Shown here: positions 19,128 to 26,803 of the stretch, piece after piece | Layout: the number at the start of each line of letters is the position of its first letter | How positions within the stretch are numbered: position 1 is the stretch's first letter | Assembly: GCA_002429315.1 (NCBI GenBank) | Contig: DIZC01000120.1 | Span: forward strand, 1 to 35,114 | Reading direction: 5' to 3' | DNA: 35,114 bases | Source of the DNA: Alphaproteobacteria bacterium UBA6038 | GTDB lineage: Bacteria; Pseudomonadota; Alphaproteobacteria; Micropepsales; Micropepsaceae | Position numbers and translations under genes: made by a program | Notes under the pieces: model-generated | Database searches by the model: none | What the model saw: only the letters and a program-made list of their open reading frames with translations | Told to the model about the DNA's origin: nothing

Positions 19128-20207
19128 TCAGGCAATCGCCGCGAGCGCCGCGTCCACCACCTCCGCGGCGTGATTCCAGACGGCACGCTTCCATTCCCTC
19201 GTGTCGGGATAAAACGCGTCGCGGATCTGGCGCTTGATCGGCCCGGCCTGCGGATGCGCCATATCGGCATAGGCGTGCAGCCAGTTGTCCCGCCGCAGCG
19301 CATCGAACACCTCGCGCACCGGCGCGGTGCCGACTTCCAGGGCGGCAAAGGTGAGGGTTCCTCCCGCCATCCAGCCGCCGGCCGCCTTGTCGATGGTGCC
19401 CTTAAGCGGCGCCGACAGCGATTCGCCAGCTTCGCTGGATCGCAGCCGCGCCCGCCACAGCGATTTCGCCCGCGCATAGGCTTCGCTGCCGGGCAGATCT
19501 TCGGTGATCATTTCGGCGGCGCCGCAATCGCCCAGCCCGGTGTGGAAATCGACCACCGTCAGGCGCTCGGCATGGGAGAGTTCGTCGCGGAACAAATCCT
19601 TCAGCATCCGCGCCGACCAGGCCTCGTGTCCGCCGCCATAGTAGACGCCCTTGCGGTGGCGCCACTGGCCACTGCTGATTGCCGCTTGCAGCGCAAAGGC
19701 GCCGTGCTGGCGCGCATAGGCGCGCAGCTTCGTATTCGCCGCCTTCACCGTCTCCGCCGCCATATCGGCCGGCGCGATCGCATCGGCCAGGGAATCGTAG
19801 GCCGCGTTCGCCGGCGGAAGGGCGTGATCGACGAAATTGCGGTTCACGTCTGCATTGTCTTCGTTGACGCGCCGGTCCCAGGAAAACCCGAACGGATTGA
19901 GCGCGTGCAGGAGCACGATCTTGCCGTCCGTCGACGCGCGTTTCGCCACCCCTTCGCGCAGCAACCCGGTCTGCACGCCGGAGCCGAAATAGCCTTCCAC
20001 GCCGTGGGTGCCGGAGATGAGCAGCAAGGCCGATCGCGCATCGCGCGGACCGATGGTCGCGACGTCCAGAAACAGCGGCTCGCCGTCGATGCCGCGCGCA
20101 GACGGATGTGTGCGCGTCGCAACGCCGACATCGGCCGCTTCGCACGCATCGAGGAACGCCGCCCGCGCCGCGCGATAGTGGGAGGGAAAATGGCGCTCCG
20201 GAGTCAC
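19128..20207 (-). CDS. DUF2817 family M14-like peptidase
   Basis: This 359-residue protein has the DUF2817 layout, a family related to M14 carboxypeptidases. Conserved segments include ISGTHGVEGYFGSGVQ (metal-ligand H and E), LLHALNPFGFSWDRRVNEDNADVNRNF, and VVDFHTGLGDCGAAEMIT (third ligand H). The family commonly sits near M20 peptidases or amidohydrolases, and the substrate is unknown. The GTG at 20207 overlaps the upstream cyclase-like stop as GTGA, and the conserved FPSHYRAARAAFL follows closely; the longer frame to 20357 is rejected. A deleted M20 gene follows at 19047-19102. No signal peptide is seen. Confidence 0.88.
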   Translation of the reverse strand: MTPERHFPSHYRAARAAFLDACEAADVGVATRTHPSARGIDGEPLFLDVATIGPRDARSALLLISGTHGVEGYFGSGVQTGLLREGVAKRASTDGKIVLLHALNPFGFSWDRRVNEDNADVNRNFVDHALPPANAAYDSLADAIAPADMAAETVKAANTKLRAYARQHGAFALQAAISSGQWRHRKGVYYGGGHEAWSARMLKDLFRDELSHAERLTVVDFHTGLGDCGAAEMITEDLPGSEAYARAKSLWRARLRSSEAGESLSAPLKGTIDKAAGGWMAGGTLTFAALEVGTAPVREVFDALRRDNWLHAYADMAHPQAGPIKRQIRDAFYPDTREWKRAVWNHAAEVVDAALAAIA

Positions 20208-21565
20208 GCCACGGGCGGACGGAATGCGCCGTCCCAATCGGACGGCGGCGGATGGTTCTCGTACCAGGCGATGCGCGCCAGATGCAGGTCGTAGAGCCGC
20301 GGAATCGCGCCTGACAGCTTGCTGCATTGCTCGATAAGAGTCCGGGCGTCGCCCCAACGCTGTGCGCGGATGGCCTGAAACAGATGATCGTGAAAGGTCG
20401 CCAGCGCGCGAAATTTCGGCGAGGCTCGCACCAGCGGATTGCCCAACAGCGCATAGAGCTTCAACGGCCGGTCATCGGCGCCGGCGGTGCTGTCGATTTC
20501 CAGCATCGCGAAACTTCCTTCCGTTGCATCGCGGGCGGCTTCGCTGACGAGAATGGCAGGCCCGTATCGATCGGTGAGACGGCCGAGTCGGTCGGCGACG
20601 TCGACGCAGGCGCCGGCCACGGAGTAGCTGTTCCGGCCCTCGAGCGCGCCCGCGACCGCCGGACCGGTGGCAATTCCAACGCCGATCTGAACCGGATCGT
20701 AGACGGTTTCTTGCCTGTGTCGCTCCTTCATCTGGGCGAGGGCATACGACATCCGCAATGCCGCTTCGCACGCATGCACCGCATGTTCGGGATCCTCAAG
20801 CGGCGCATTCCAGAACGCCGCAAACCGGTCGGCGGACGCGTAAGCAATGGTCCCGCTGTTGCTCGTGACCGCGTCGATCAGCGGCGCCGAGACGCTGTTG
20901 AGCAGCGTCATGACGCCTGCCGCATCCGGGATTCGGTCCGCGTCATCGATCCCCCGAATCCGGCAAACGAGATAGGTCACCGTTCGCTGCTCGGCCTGCG
21001 GGTTCAGCAGCCCCGGCGTGCGGGTGATTTGCGCCAGAGCCTCCGGCGCGACGCTCTCGGCGTAGGTGCGCGACAGCCTTGCGCGCTCGCGCGATCTCTT
21101 CAGCGCCCGGACCGCCAGGCCGGTCGCCAACGCGGCGGCAAGCGCCACCGACGGGCTGAGCGAATCGCCGAACAGCCGCGCGCGCACAAACAGCAGCCAG
21201 GTGAGACCCATCGCGGCGCCGATGGCGGCAACCGTGAACGCTGCCGCCCAGCCGGCGCGCCGGCGTGCCAGCAGAATCACCAGCGCCGCGCCGGCAAATG
21301 CCAGAAACAGCAGCTGCGGCCACAACACGGCGGCGTTGCTGAGCCATGCGCCGGATCGGATATCTCCGATGGTGGCGGTAATGAGGTCGCCGCTGGGCAG
21401 CGCCTCGCCCGTGCCCGGATGCCAACGGCTATAGCAGTCGTACTGCAGGGCCCGCAGCGCGGCGGTGACTCCGCCGAGGTTGAGCGTCATCGCGGCGGCG
21501 GCAGCGAACAGCACCAGCAGCGGAACCAGCCAGCTGGCGATGCCTTTGGAATTGCGAGCGTTCAT
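20204..21565 (-). CDS. Class III nucleotidyl cyclase-like protein, degenerate
   Basis: This 453-residue membrane protein has four hydrophobic segments (about 11-30, 76-99, 106-127, 135-153) and a C-terminal class III cyclase domain (about 193-360). The N-terminus (ALRALQYDCYSRW, LITATIGDI) looks like a CHASE2 sensor shrunk to its edges. In the cyclase domain the first metal Asp position is R202 (VTYLVCRIRG). The second Asp is kept (D246), but the purine-binding Lys is Y242. The usual GDAVN is changed to GACVD (A319, D322); R326 is kept. Loss of several catalytic positions suggests a pseudo-enzyme. The ATG at 21565 is used. It is translationally coupled to the DUF2817 gene downstream. Confidence 0.85.
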   Translation of the reverse strand: MNARNSKGIASWLVPLLVLFAAAAAMTLNLGGVTAALRALQYDCYSRWHPGTGEALPSGDLITATIGDIRSGAWLSNAAVLWPQLLFLAFAGAALVILLARRRAGWAAAFTVAAIGAAMGLTWLLFVRARLFGDSLSPSVALAAALATGLAVRALKRSRERARLSRTYAESVAPEALAQITRTPGLLNPQAEQRTVTYLVCRIRGIDDADRIPDAAGVMTLLNSVSAPLIDAVTSNSGTIAYASADRFAAFWNAPLEDPEHAVHACEAALRMSYALAQMKERHRQETVYDPVQIGVGIATGPAVAGALEGRNSYSVAGACVDVADRLGRLTDRYGPAILVSEAARDATEGSFAMLEIDSTAGADDRPLKLYALLGNPLVRASPKFRALATFHDHLFQAIRAQRWGDARTLIEQCSKLSGAIPRLYDLHLARIAWYENHPPPSDWDGAFRPPVA

Positions 21566-21930
21566 GACCTCTGCATTGGGTGAATTTCGGTCCCGCCTCA
21601 CGGGCGGGGATATATCCCCGGCGACAGGTCAAGGCGCGTTCCACATCGCCGCGGCTTGAAATGAATGCTTGGAGGCCGCGCCAGCGCGTCTCTGTAGATA
21701 AATCGCTGTGCCTCCTTGGCCCGGTACGACGCAGTTCTTGACCAGATAAGCTTTTCTGCTCAATAGCTTACCTGCTCCTGAAGATCATTGCGAACGCGCT
21801 CGACGGACCGGCCTAGCGTTCCCCGCTGCCGACGCCGTGAACGCGTAAAAATGCGTGACGCTGCCGTCATTTTCGTTGCTTCTTCCGGAAAAGCGCGTAT
21901 CTTCGGGGTTCCGCTATTCTGGAGGCCGCC
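21566..21930. promoter_or_regulatory. Divergent region upstream of cyclase and diiron genes
   Basis: This 365-bp region separates divergent genes. No ORF is convincing. The stretch from about 21850 to the diiron start is related to 25405-25486, upstream of the broken diiron copy, and holds an operator-like repeat (21856-21869). Confidence 0.5.
21856..21869. promoter_or_regulatory. Operator-like repeat TGACG-N4-CGTCA (copy 1)
   Basis: TGACGCTGCCGTCA forms an inverted repeat with 5-bp arms, about 60 bp upstream of the diiron start. The same site with the same flanks (AAATGCG before, TT-rich after) stands before the broken copy at 25412-25425. Its size and symmetry suit a TetR- or MarR-type regulator, but none is encoded nearby. 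Confidence 0.45.
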
Positions 21931-23043
21931 TTGGACAACATCACCAAAGATCCCGCCTACAACGCGGTCGATCCCCACGATTTCCCGGCCATGCTGGACG
22001 TGAACCGCTACGGCCAGCGCTCCACCGCCTTCGACAAGATCATCTCCGCCACGCACGATCATTTCTGGGATCCGCTGGACAAGAAATACATCGACTTCTC
22101 CGTGCCGTTCGACATGGAGAACGAGTACCTGGTGAACCCGGCGCTGAACGGCGATCTCAAGACCGAGATCGGCAACCGGCTCGACGAGCGGGGCAAGATC
22201 AAGCTCGCCAATCTCGACATGCTGTGGACGATGTCGTCCATCCTGCACGGCGAGCAGGGCGCGCTCTCACTGTCCGCCTCTCTGTGCCACATCCTGCGCG
22301 ATCCCGGCGCGCAGGAATACGCCGCCAACCAAACGCGCGAGGAAGCGCGCCACGTCACGGCGTTCTCGAAATACATCCACGCGCGCTGGGGCAAGCCGGT
22401 GCAGGTGGGGCCTGCGCTGGGCGATCTGCTGAACGAGCTCGTCGGCTCGCCGCTGGTATGGAAGAAGCTCGTCGGCATGCAGATGCTGATCGAGGGGTTG
22501 GCGATGGGGGCCTTTGCCTCGCTGTGGAAGGAAGCGCGCGATCCGCTGCTGCGCCAGGTGTGTCAGCTGGTGATGACCGATGAAGCCTTCCACCACAAAT
22601 TCGGGAAGATCTGGGCGGATCGCACCATCCCGCACCTGTCCAAGACCGAGCACGAGATGATTGAGGACTGGGCGGCGCAGGTCTTCCAGGTGCTGCTGTT
22701 CAATCTCGGCTCGCCCAATCAGAAGGAATGGATCTATCGCGAAGTGGGCCTGGATCCGGTGTGGTGCCACCAGGCGTTCATGGAAGCGATGACGGATGCC
22801 GCCATCCGCGCCGACATGGCGGACGCCACCAACATCTTCCGTGTGCTGATCAAGACGCTGTTGAACGCCGGCATCATCACCGACCGCACCCGCGGCGTGT
22901 ATGCGGCGTATGTGGACATGGCGGAGCTGTATTCCGAGGGCGACCGCATGGTGGGCGACGACATCGCCGAGGAAGGGATCAAATATCTCATCGCGCTCAA
23001 CGGCGGGAAAATGACCATCCCTTCGCTGATGGCCGCGGAATAA
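21931..23043 (+). CDS. Ferritin-like diiron protein, probable oxygenase
   Basis: This 370-residue soluble helical protein has the four-helix diiron ligand set: E108 (HGEQG), E138 and H141 (REEARHV), E188 (LIEGLA), E218 and H221 (DEAFHHK). The pattern E…ExxH…E…ExxH is that of carboxylate-bridged diiron enzymes such as AurF-type N-oxygenases, desaturases and R2-like oxidases. Substrate is unknown; the SDR, crotonase and kinase genes nearby suggest lipid or hydrophobic-compound metabolism. The start is TTG at 21931, supported by GGAGG six bases upstream and by the lack of any ATG before NITKDPAYNAV. A diverged, internally deleted copy lies at 25487-25912. Confidence 0.88.
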   Translation: MDNITKDPAYNAVDPHDFPAMLDVNRYGQRSTAFDKIISATHDHFWDPLDKKYIDFSVPFDMENEYLVNPALNGDLKTEIGNRLDERGKIKLANLDMLWTMSSILHGEQGALSLSASLCHILRDPGAQEYAANQTREEARHVTAFSKYIHARWGKPVQVGPALGDLLNELVGSPLVWKKLVGMQMLIEGLAMGAFASLWKEARDPLLRQVCQLVMTDEAFHHKFGKIWADRTIPHLSKTEHEMIEDWAAQVFQVLLFNLGSPNQKEWIYREVGLDPVWCHQAFMEAMTDAAIRADMADATNIFRVLIKTLLNAGIITDRTRGVYAAYVDMAELYSEGDRMVGDDIAEEGIKYLIALNGGKMTIPSLMAAE

Positions 23044-23105
23044 ACCCGGACGCGTGTGTTCCGCCGCCTGCTGCGCTAGTCTCCGGGCGAGACATGGAGG
23101 GTGCG

Positions 23106-23267
23106 ATGGCGGGCAATCGGCGGGGCGAGGGACAGACGGCGCTGGTCACCGGCGCATCGAGCGGCAGCGGCGTTCATGGCGGCCCCGAACAGGAGCGGGA
23201 GCGCGCCAATGGCGAAAGCAGAGAACAGAAAGAGGCGGTGTGGCGGGAACTCATGGCGGCTGAATAA
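23106..23267 (+). pseudogene. Truncated SDR gene copy
   Basis: The first 23 or so codons (MAGNRRGEGQTALVTGASSG…) are nearly identical to the intact SDR at 25978, including the upstream GGAGG and the intergenic sequence GTGTGTTCCGCCGCCTGCTG. Homology stops near 23175, after the glycine-rich motif, where Ile has become Ser (SGSG for SGIG). The frame then runs into unrelated, charged sequence and stops at 23267. No catalytic residues remain. Confidence 0.85.
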
Positions 23268-23343
23268 CCCTGCAACACCGTTGCGGCGGATGTCACAACC
23301 AGCCATACAATAAAGCTGGTCACACGTCTCTTGGGGGGGCAGC

Positions 23344-24087
23344 TTGGCTCAGCAATCAGCGCCAGCCTTCGATCCGGCTATTGAACAAATTAGGGCACTC
23401 CTCCGCAGCACGGTGCAAGAGGCTCTCCAAACTCGGCCGGACGGGGCCCATCTGACTTTCGTAGGTGGTCTTTTTGGAAAGCAGGTCGGCGCGCCATTTG
23501 AACAATATGTCAATTACATTGTTCTTCAGGAGAAGACCAATATCCCACCGGCAAAGCGGAAAATGCTTCCTTTTCTTAAGGAGTATTGTGACGACCTTTT
23601 CGAGTTATCCAGGCTGCCTGAAGGGTCTGTAATTATCAGAGAACGCAGTCCGGCAGCCGTCGAGGACTTGACGAATCAAGAGTCAGATGATGTTCACAAA
23701 CTTGTATTTCAAAAATCAATATGGCTTGCTTTCGTTAGACCGCTCCCTCTTGATCGTCGTCGGTTCCTAAATATTGGAGACAGGCTAGGATACACTGATT
23801 TCGACCTAACCACCACTGCCCCGGAAGGTTGGAAAGAGTTAGAGCGAAAATATATTTTAGGCATTCCATATGGTTCGATTATTGATGGTCAGGCAGTTAG
23901 AGAAGCAATCGCACGTTGGGCAAATGACAATGAGGTTCAGTTGGCAAAGTTGACGGTCAAAGACTTCGAACCGCCGGTCCATAGACCCAGCCTTACCGAG
24001 TTGGCCCGTATAGTGGATGCACTTCCACCCGAATTGGCGAGCCGCTGGCTCATACCCGCAGAGGTCCTTCGCCATCTTCGTAAATAG
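23344..24087 (+). CDS. Unknown protein, possibly LOTUS/OST-HTH-like N-terminus
   Basis: This 247-residue protein has lower GC and different codon use than its neighbours. The first 100 residues (IRALLRSTVQEAL … HLTFVGGLFGKQVG … KMLPFLKEYCDDLFELSR … GSVIIRER) recall the winged-helix pattern of OST-HTH/LOTUS RNA-binding domains, but the match is weak. The middle part (WLAFVRPLPLDRRRFLNIG, EGWKELERKYILGIP) and C-terminus are unrecognised. The TTG start at 23344 follows a run of seven G residues at suitable spacing. It lies in DNA inserted between two copies of the diiron-SDR unit and is followed, overlapping or nearly so, by another unknown gene, so the pair probably works together. Confidence 0.65.
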   Translation: MAQQSAPAFDPAIEQIRALLRSTVQEALQTRPDGAHLTFVGGLFGKQVGAPFEQYVNYIVLQEKTNIPPAKRKMLPFLKEYCDDLFELSRLPEGSVIIRERSPAAVEDLTNQESDDVHKLVFQKSIWLAFVRPLPLDRRRFLNIGDRLGYTDFDLTTTAPEGWKELERKYILGIPYGSIIDGQAVREAIARWANDNEVQLAKLTVKDFEPPVHRPSLTELARIVDALPPELASRWLIPAEVLRHLRK

Positions 24088-24103
24088 CGTTGGGGCTTCA
24101 GCC

Positions 24104-25048
24104 GTGCGACGCGTCAGAACGCTATTTGTCCTTGTAGGCTACCGGGGCGATGTCAACCGCGCACTATCACAGCTAAGACGCAAGTTCGCGGATAAAGAAT
24201 ACGATTTCTTGGCGCAAACGTACCCGGAAATATGGACGAAGCGGCAGAATTATATCAAGGCAATAGGCGATCGAGTGATCAAGTATATTTTTGGGGAAAC
24301 GGCAACAAATTTCTGCCGCAGTCAACATTTGCCTTGCGCAGCTGACAACGCTGGTGAGACTAGGAGGAATAACACGCTATGTAAGTTATCTCACCAGAAC
24401 CTCGCGTGCCATCGAGCTCGTCCAGGCATGTTGGTTTTCGTTGTACATCCAGCTGTGTTTGAGCAAACGTTTCAGAGGTTTGGGCGTGCTGCGCTTCTAG
24501 TAAATTATGATGCCGCTAGTCTAGACGACGTAGGTTCACTAGTGTCTTTTATTCACTCAAAGAGTCCGCATATCGAAAGCGTCCGAATTTTTTTGGCAAA
24601 TTTGCGCAACAGTGTGCTTGCTCCCCGGATCCCAAAGAGGAATTTTCAGGATGCTGTTAATCAGTGCATCGCACGCGATGCACAAAGCGATCTGGGCTGC
24701 TTTGCGGAGGTGATGAATAGTTATCATGTGACCTTATACGACTCATCGTTTCAGAACCCACGGCGGAAGGAGACGAGAGGTGCGTACGTTTTCGATGACC
24801 GGATCAGATTTCAGCGGGACCGATTACACCGAACCGCGCAGATTGGTAATGAAAGCCGTCGCGACGTCTTCCATCTGATAAATGCATTCCACCTTTATGG
24901 ATTTGCTGTCGAGCCCGGCTTCCATTTTGATGTGATGTCGGTCGGAGGGGACCGGCTGAACCGGATATTCCAAGACATTTTGACAGGCCAAAGCTCGTCC
25001 CCAGGTGACAAGCACGTGAACGTGTCACCCTGTGACAGATTACTCTAA
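24104..25048 (+). CDS. Unknown protein with conserved-looking C-terminal domain
   Basis: The frame encodes about 314 residues from a GTG at 24104, which is uncertain; an ATG at 24428 would give a 206-residue protein. From residue 109 on, the sequence is clearly protein-like: MLVFVVHPAVFEQTFQRFG, LVNYDAASLDDVGSLVSFIHS, DDRIRFQRDRLHRTAQIG, DVFHLINAFHLYGFAVEPGFHFDV and a terminal KHVNVSPCDRLL. The His/Asp/Arg-rich end could be an active site, but I recognise no family. The middle (about 24290-24425) is poor, with an alternative frame open, so a frameshift pair is possible. It lies 17 bp after the LOTUS-like gene in the same low-GC insert. Confidence 0.6.
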   Translation: MRRVRTLFVLVGYRGDVNRALSQLRRKFADKEYDFLAQTYPEIWTKRQNYIKAIGDRVIKYIFGETATNFCRSQHLPCAADNAGETRRNNTLCKLSHQNLACHRARPGMLVFVVHPAVFEQTFQRFGRAALLVNYDAASLDDVGSLVSFIHSKSPHIESVRIFLANLRNSVLAPRIPKRNFQDAVNQCIARDAQSDLGCFAEVMNSYHVTLYDSSFQNPRRKETRGAYVFDDRIRFQRDRLHRTAQIGNESRRDVFHLINAFHLYGFAVEPGFHFDVMSVGGDRLNRIFQDILTGQSSSPGDKHVNVSPCDRLL

Positions 25049-25486
25049 AGTCGAAGCTGCAAGGGGAAAGGACAGGCGGGGGATAATGAGAGCCCTCTGA
25101 GAGGGCTAAAGAACAGTAACAGAACCTGTGCTTATGGCACCCACGCCGACCCACTTGGCTAGCCCGATTACGGACCCAAATAGATCGGAAGACCAAAAGC
25201 AGCCCAGATCATCCGATCCGAACTGACCAGTTCTTATACTCTCCGACAACGAAAATACCCTCAGGGGGGTTCAGTGTCAAGGAGTTTTTTGGGAAGAATG
25301 GGACCGCGCCGCTCAATGAGGGAGCGCAGCGATCCGAACACCCCGCAATTTAGATACAAAGGTAGCGATTTCAACAGGTCATTTTGAGGGCATTGCTATC
25401 GCGCAAATGCGTGACGCTAGCGTCATTCTTCTTGCCACGGGCCCGGCGAGGCGTAGGTTGGCGCCACCGCTTTTCCGGAGGAGTCA
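25049..25486. other. Non-coding stretch before the broken diiron copy
   Basis: No gene is seen. A small hairpin AGCCCTC-TGA-GAGGGCT (25091-25107) follows the cassette and may end its transcript, though no U-tract follows. From about 25405 the sequence resembles the diiron promoter region at 21850. Confidence 0.45.
25412..25425. promoter_or_regulatory. Operator-like repeat (copy 2)
   Basis: TGACGCTAGCGTCA is a perfect 14-bp palindrome at the position equivalent to 21856-21869. Its retention before a dead gene suggests recent decay, or that it now controls the intact SDR gene downstream. Confidence 0.45.
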
Positions 25487-25912
25487 CTGGGAAAAACATC
25501 ACCAAAGATCCCGCTTACAACGCAGTCGATCCCACGATTTCCGGCCATGCCGGACGTGAACCGTTACGGCCAGCACTCCACCAGCGCCACCCACAACCAT
25601 TTCTGGGATCCGCTGGACCGCAAATACATGGACTTCAGCCAAGCCTTCGACATGGAGAAAGAGGTACCCGCGATTCGCGCAGACATGGCGGAGGCCACGA
25701 ATACCTTCCACGTGCTGATCAAGACGCTGCTGAAGGCCGGCATTATCACCGACCGCACCCGCGGCGTGTATGCCGCCTATGTCGACATGGCCGAACTCTA
25801 CGCCGAAGGCGACCGCATGGTCGGCGACGACATCGCCGAGGAAGGCATCAAATATCTGGTGGCGCTGAACGGCGGCAGGATGAGCATCCCGTCGCTGATG
25901 GCCGCGGAGTAG
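25487..25912 (+). pseudogene. Internally deleted diiron gene copy
   Basis: Both ends of the diiron gene at 21931-23043 are present: NITKDPAYNAVDP at the start and AIRADMAEATN through GGRMSIPSLMAAE at the end. The TTG start is lost, two single-base deletions shift the early frame, 18 bp are missing near HFWDP, and about 690 bp are deleted between DMEKE and AIRADM. All six metal ligands are gone. Differences from the intact copy in the last 240 bp are mostly synonymous, so divergence preceded inactivation. An ATG-started frame (25547-25912) remains open. Confidence 0.9.
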
Positions 25913-25977
25913 CGCAAGCCCCGCGTGTGTTCCGCCGCCTGCTGCTCTAGTGTGCGAGGCGGCAGATGGAGGGGCAC

Positions 25978-26778
25978 ATGGCGGGCAATCGGCGGGGCGA
26001 GGGACAGACGGCGCTGGTCACTGGCGCTTCGAGCGGCATCGGCGTCGATCTGGCGCAGTGCTTCGCCACCGACGGCTACGACCTGGTGCTTGCGGCGCGC
26101 TCGGAAACCGCGCTGAACGACGTGGCGGCCACGTTCGCGCGCACCTACAACATTGCCGCCACGCCGATCGCCATTGACCTTGCCGAAATCGGCGCCGGAC
26201 GCAGGCTCGCCGACGACATCGCGGCGCGTGGGCTTTCCGTCGACGTGCTGGTGAACAATGCCGGCTACGGCGCCGCGGGCGCGTTCGCCGGCTCCGACGA
26301 AGCCACCCAGCTCGGCATGATCGATCTGAACGTGCGCACGTTGGTCGAGCTGACGCATCTCTATTGGCCGGCGATGACCGCCAACAGGCGCGGCGGCGTG
26401 CTGAACGTCGCGTCCACCGCCGCCTTCCAGCCGGGCCCGCTGATGGCGGTCTATTACGCCAGCAAGGCGTTCGTGCTGTCGTTCTCCGAAGCGTTGTGGA
26501 AGGAAGCCGAGGGTACCGGCGTGCAGGTGAGCTGCCTGTGTCCCGGCCCGACCGTCAGCAAATTCCGCGAGCGCGCCGGCACCGGGGCGACGCGGCTGTC
26601 GCGCGTCGGCACGCCGATGAGTTCTGCGGCGGTGGCGCAGGAAGGCTACGACGGCTTCCAGCGCAACCAGCGCGTGGTGGTCACCGGCGGACGCAACAAG
26701 CTGCTGGCGAACCTGGCGCCATTCCTGCCACGGCGCACCGTGCTGTCGATGGTGCACAATCTGCAAAGCCCGGCGTGA
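25978..26778 (+). CDS. Short-chain dehydrogenase/reductase
   Basis: This 266-residue classical SDR is an NAD(P)-dependent oxidoreductase. TGASSGIG (15-22) binds the cofactor, NNAG is at 93-96, the catalytic serine is near S146 (NVASTAAF), and YxxxK is Y159/K163. The CPGPT segment follows. The R41 after strand two (VLAARSE) suggests NADP preference. The substrate is unknown; a role with the diiron protein is likely because the two are adjacent in both copies of the unit. ATG at 25978 is preferred over 25966 because GGAGGGG lies between them at proper distance, as also seen before the truncated copy. Confidence 0.93.
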   Translation: MAGNRRGEGQTALVTGASSGIGVDLAQCFATDGYDLVLAARSETALNDVAATFARTYNIAATPIAIDLAEIGAGRRLADDIAARGLSVDVLVNNAGYGAAGAFAGSDEATQLGMIDLNVRTLVELTHLYWPAMTANRRGGVLNVASTAAFQPGPLMAVYYASKAFVLSFSEALWKEAEGTGVQVSCLCPGPTVSKFRERAGTGATRLSRVGTPMSSAAVAQEGYDGFQRNQRVVVTGGRNKLLANLAPFLPRRTVLSMVHNLQSPA

Positions 26779-26803
26779 GCTCCTCGTTGGAGATGGACGG
26801 TCC

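Noticed and set aside
19128..20357. 409-residue version of the DUF2817 protein
   Set aside because: The extra N-terminus overlaps the cyclase gene in another frame; the GTGA overlap at 20207 gives a natural start.
25091..25107. Hairpin AGCCCTC-TGA-GAGGGCT as an intrinsic terminator
   Set aside because: The stem is short and followed by AAAGAAC rather than a U-tract; kept only as a note.
25384..25950. Plus-strand frame of 188 codons over the broken diiron copy
   Set aside because: It is an out-of-frame reading of the pseudogene; the true homologous frames are in the neighbouring phases.
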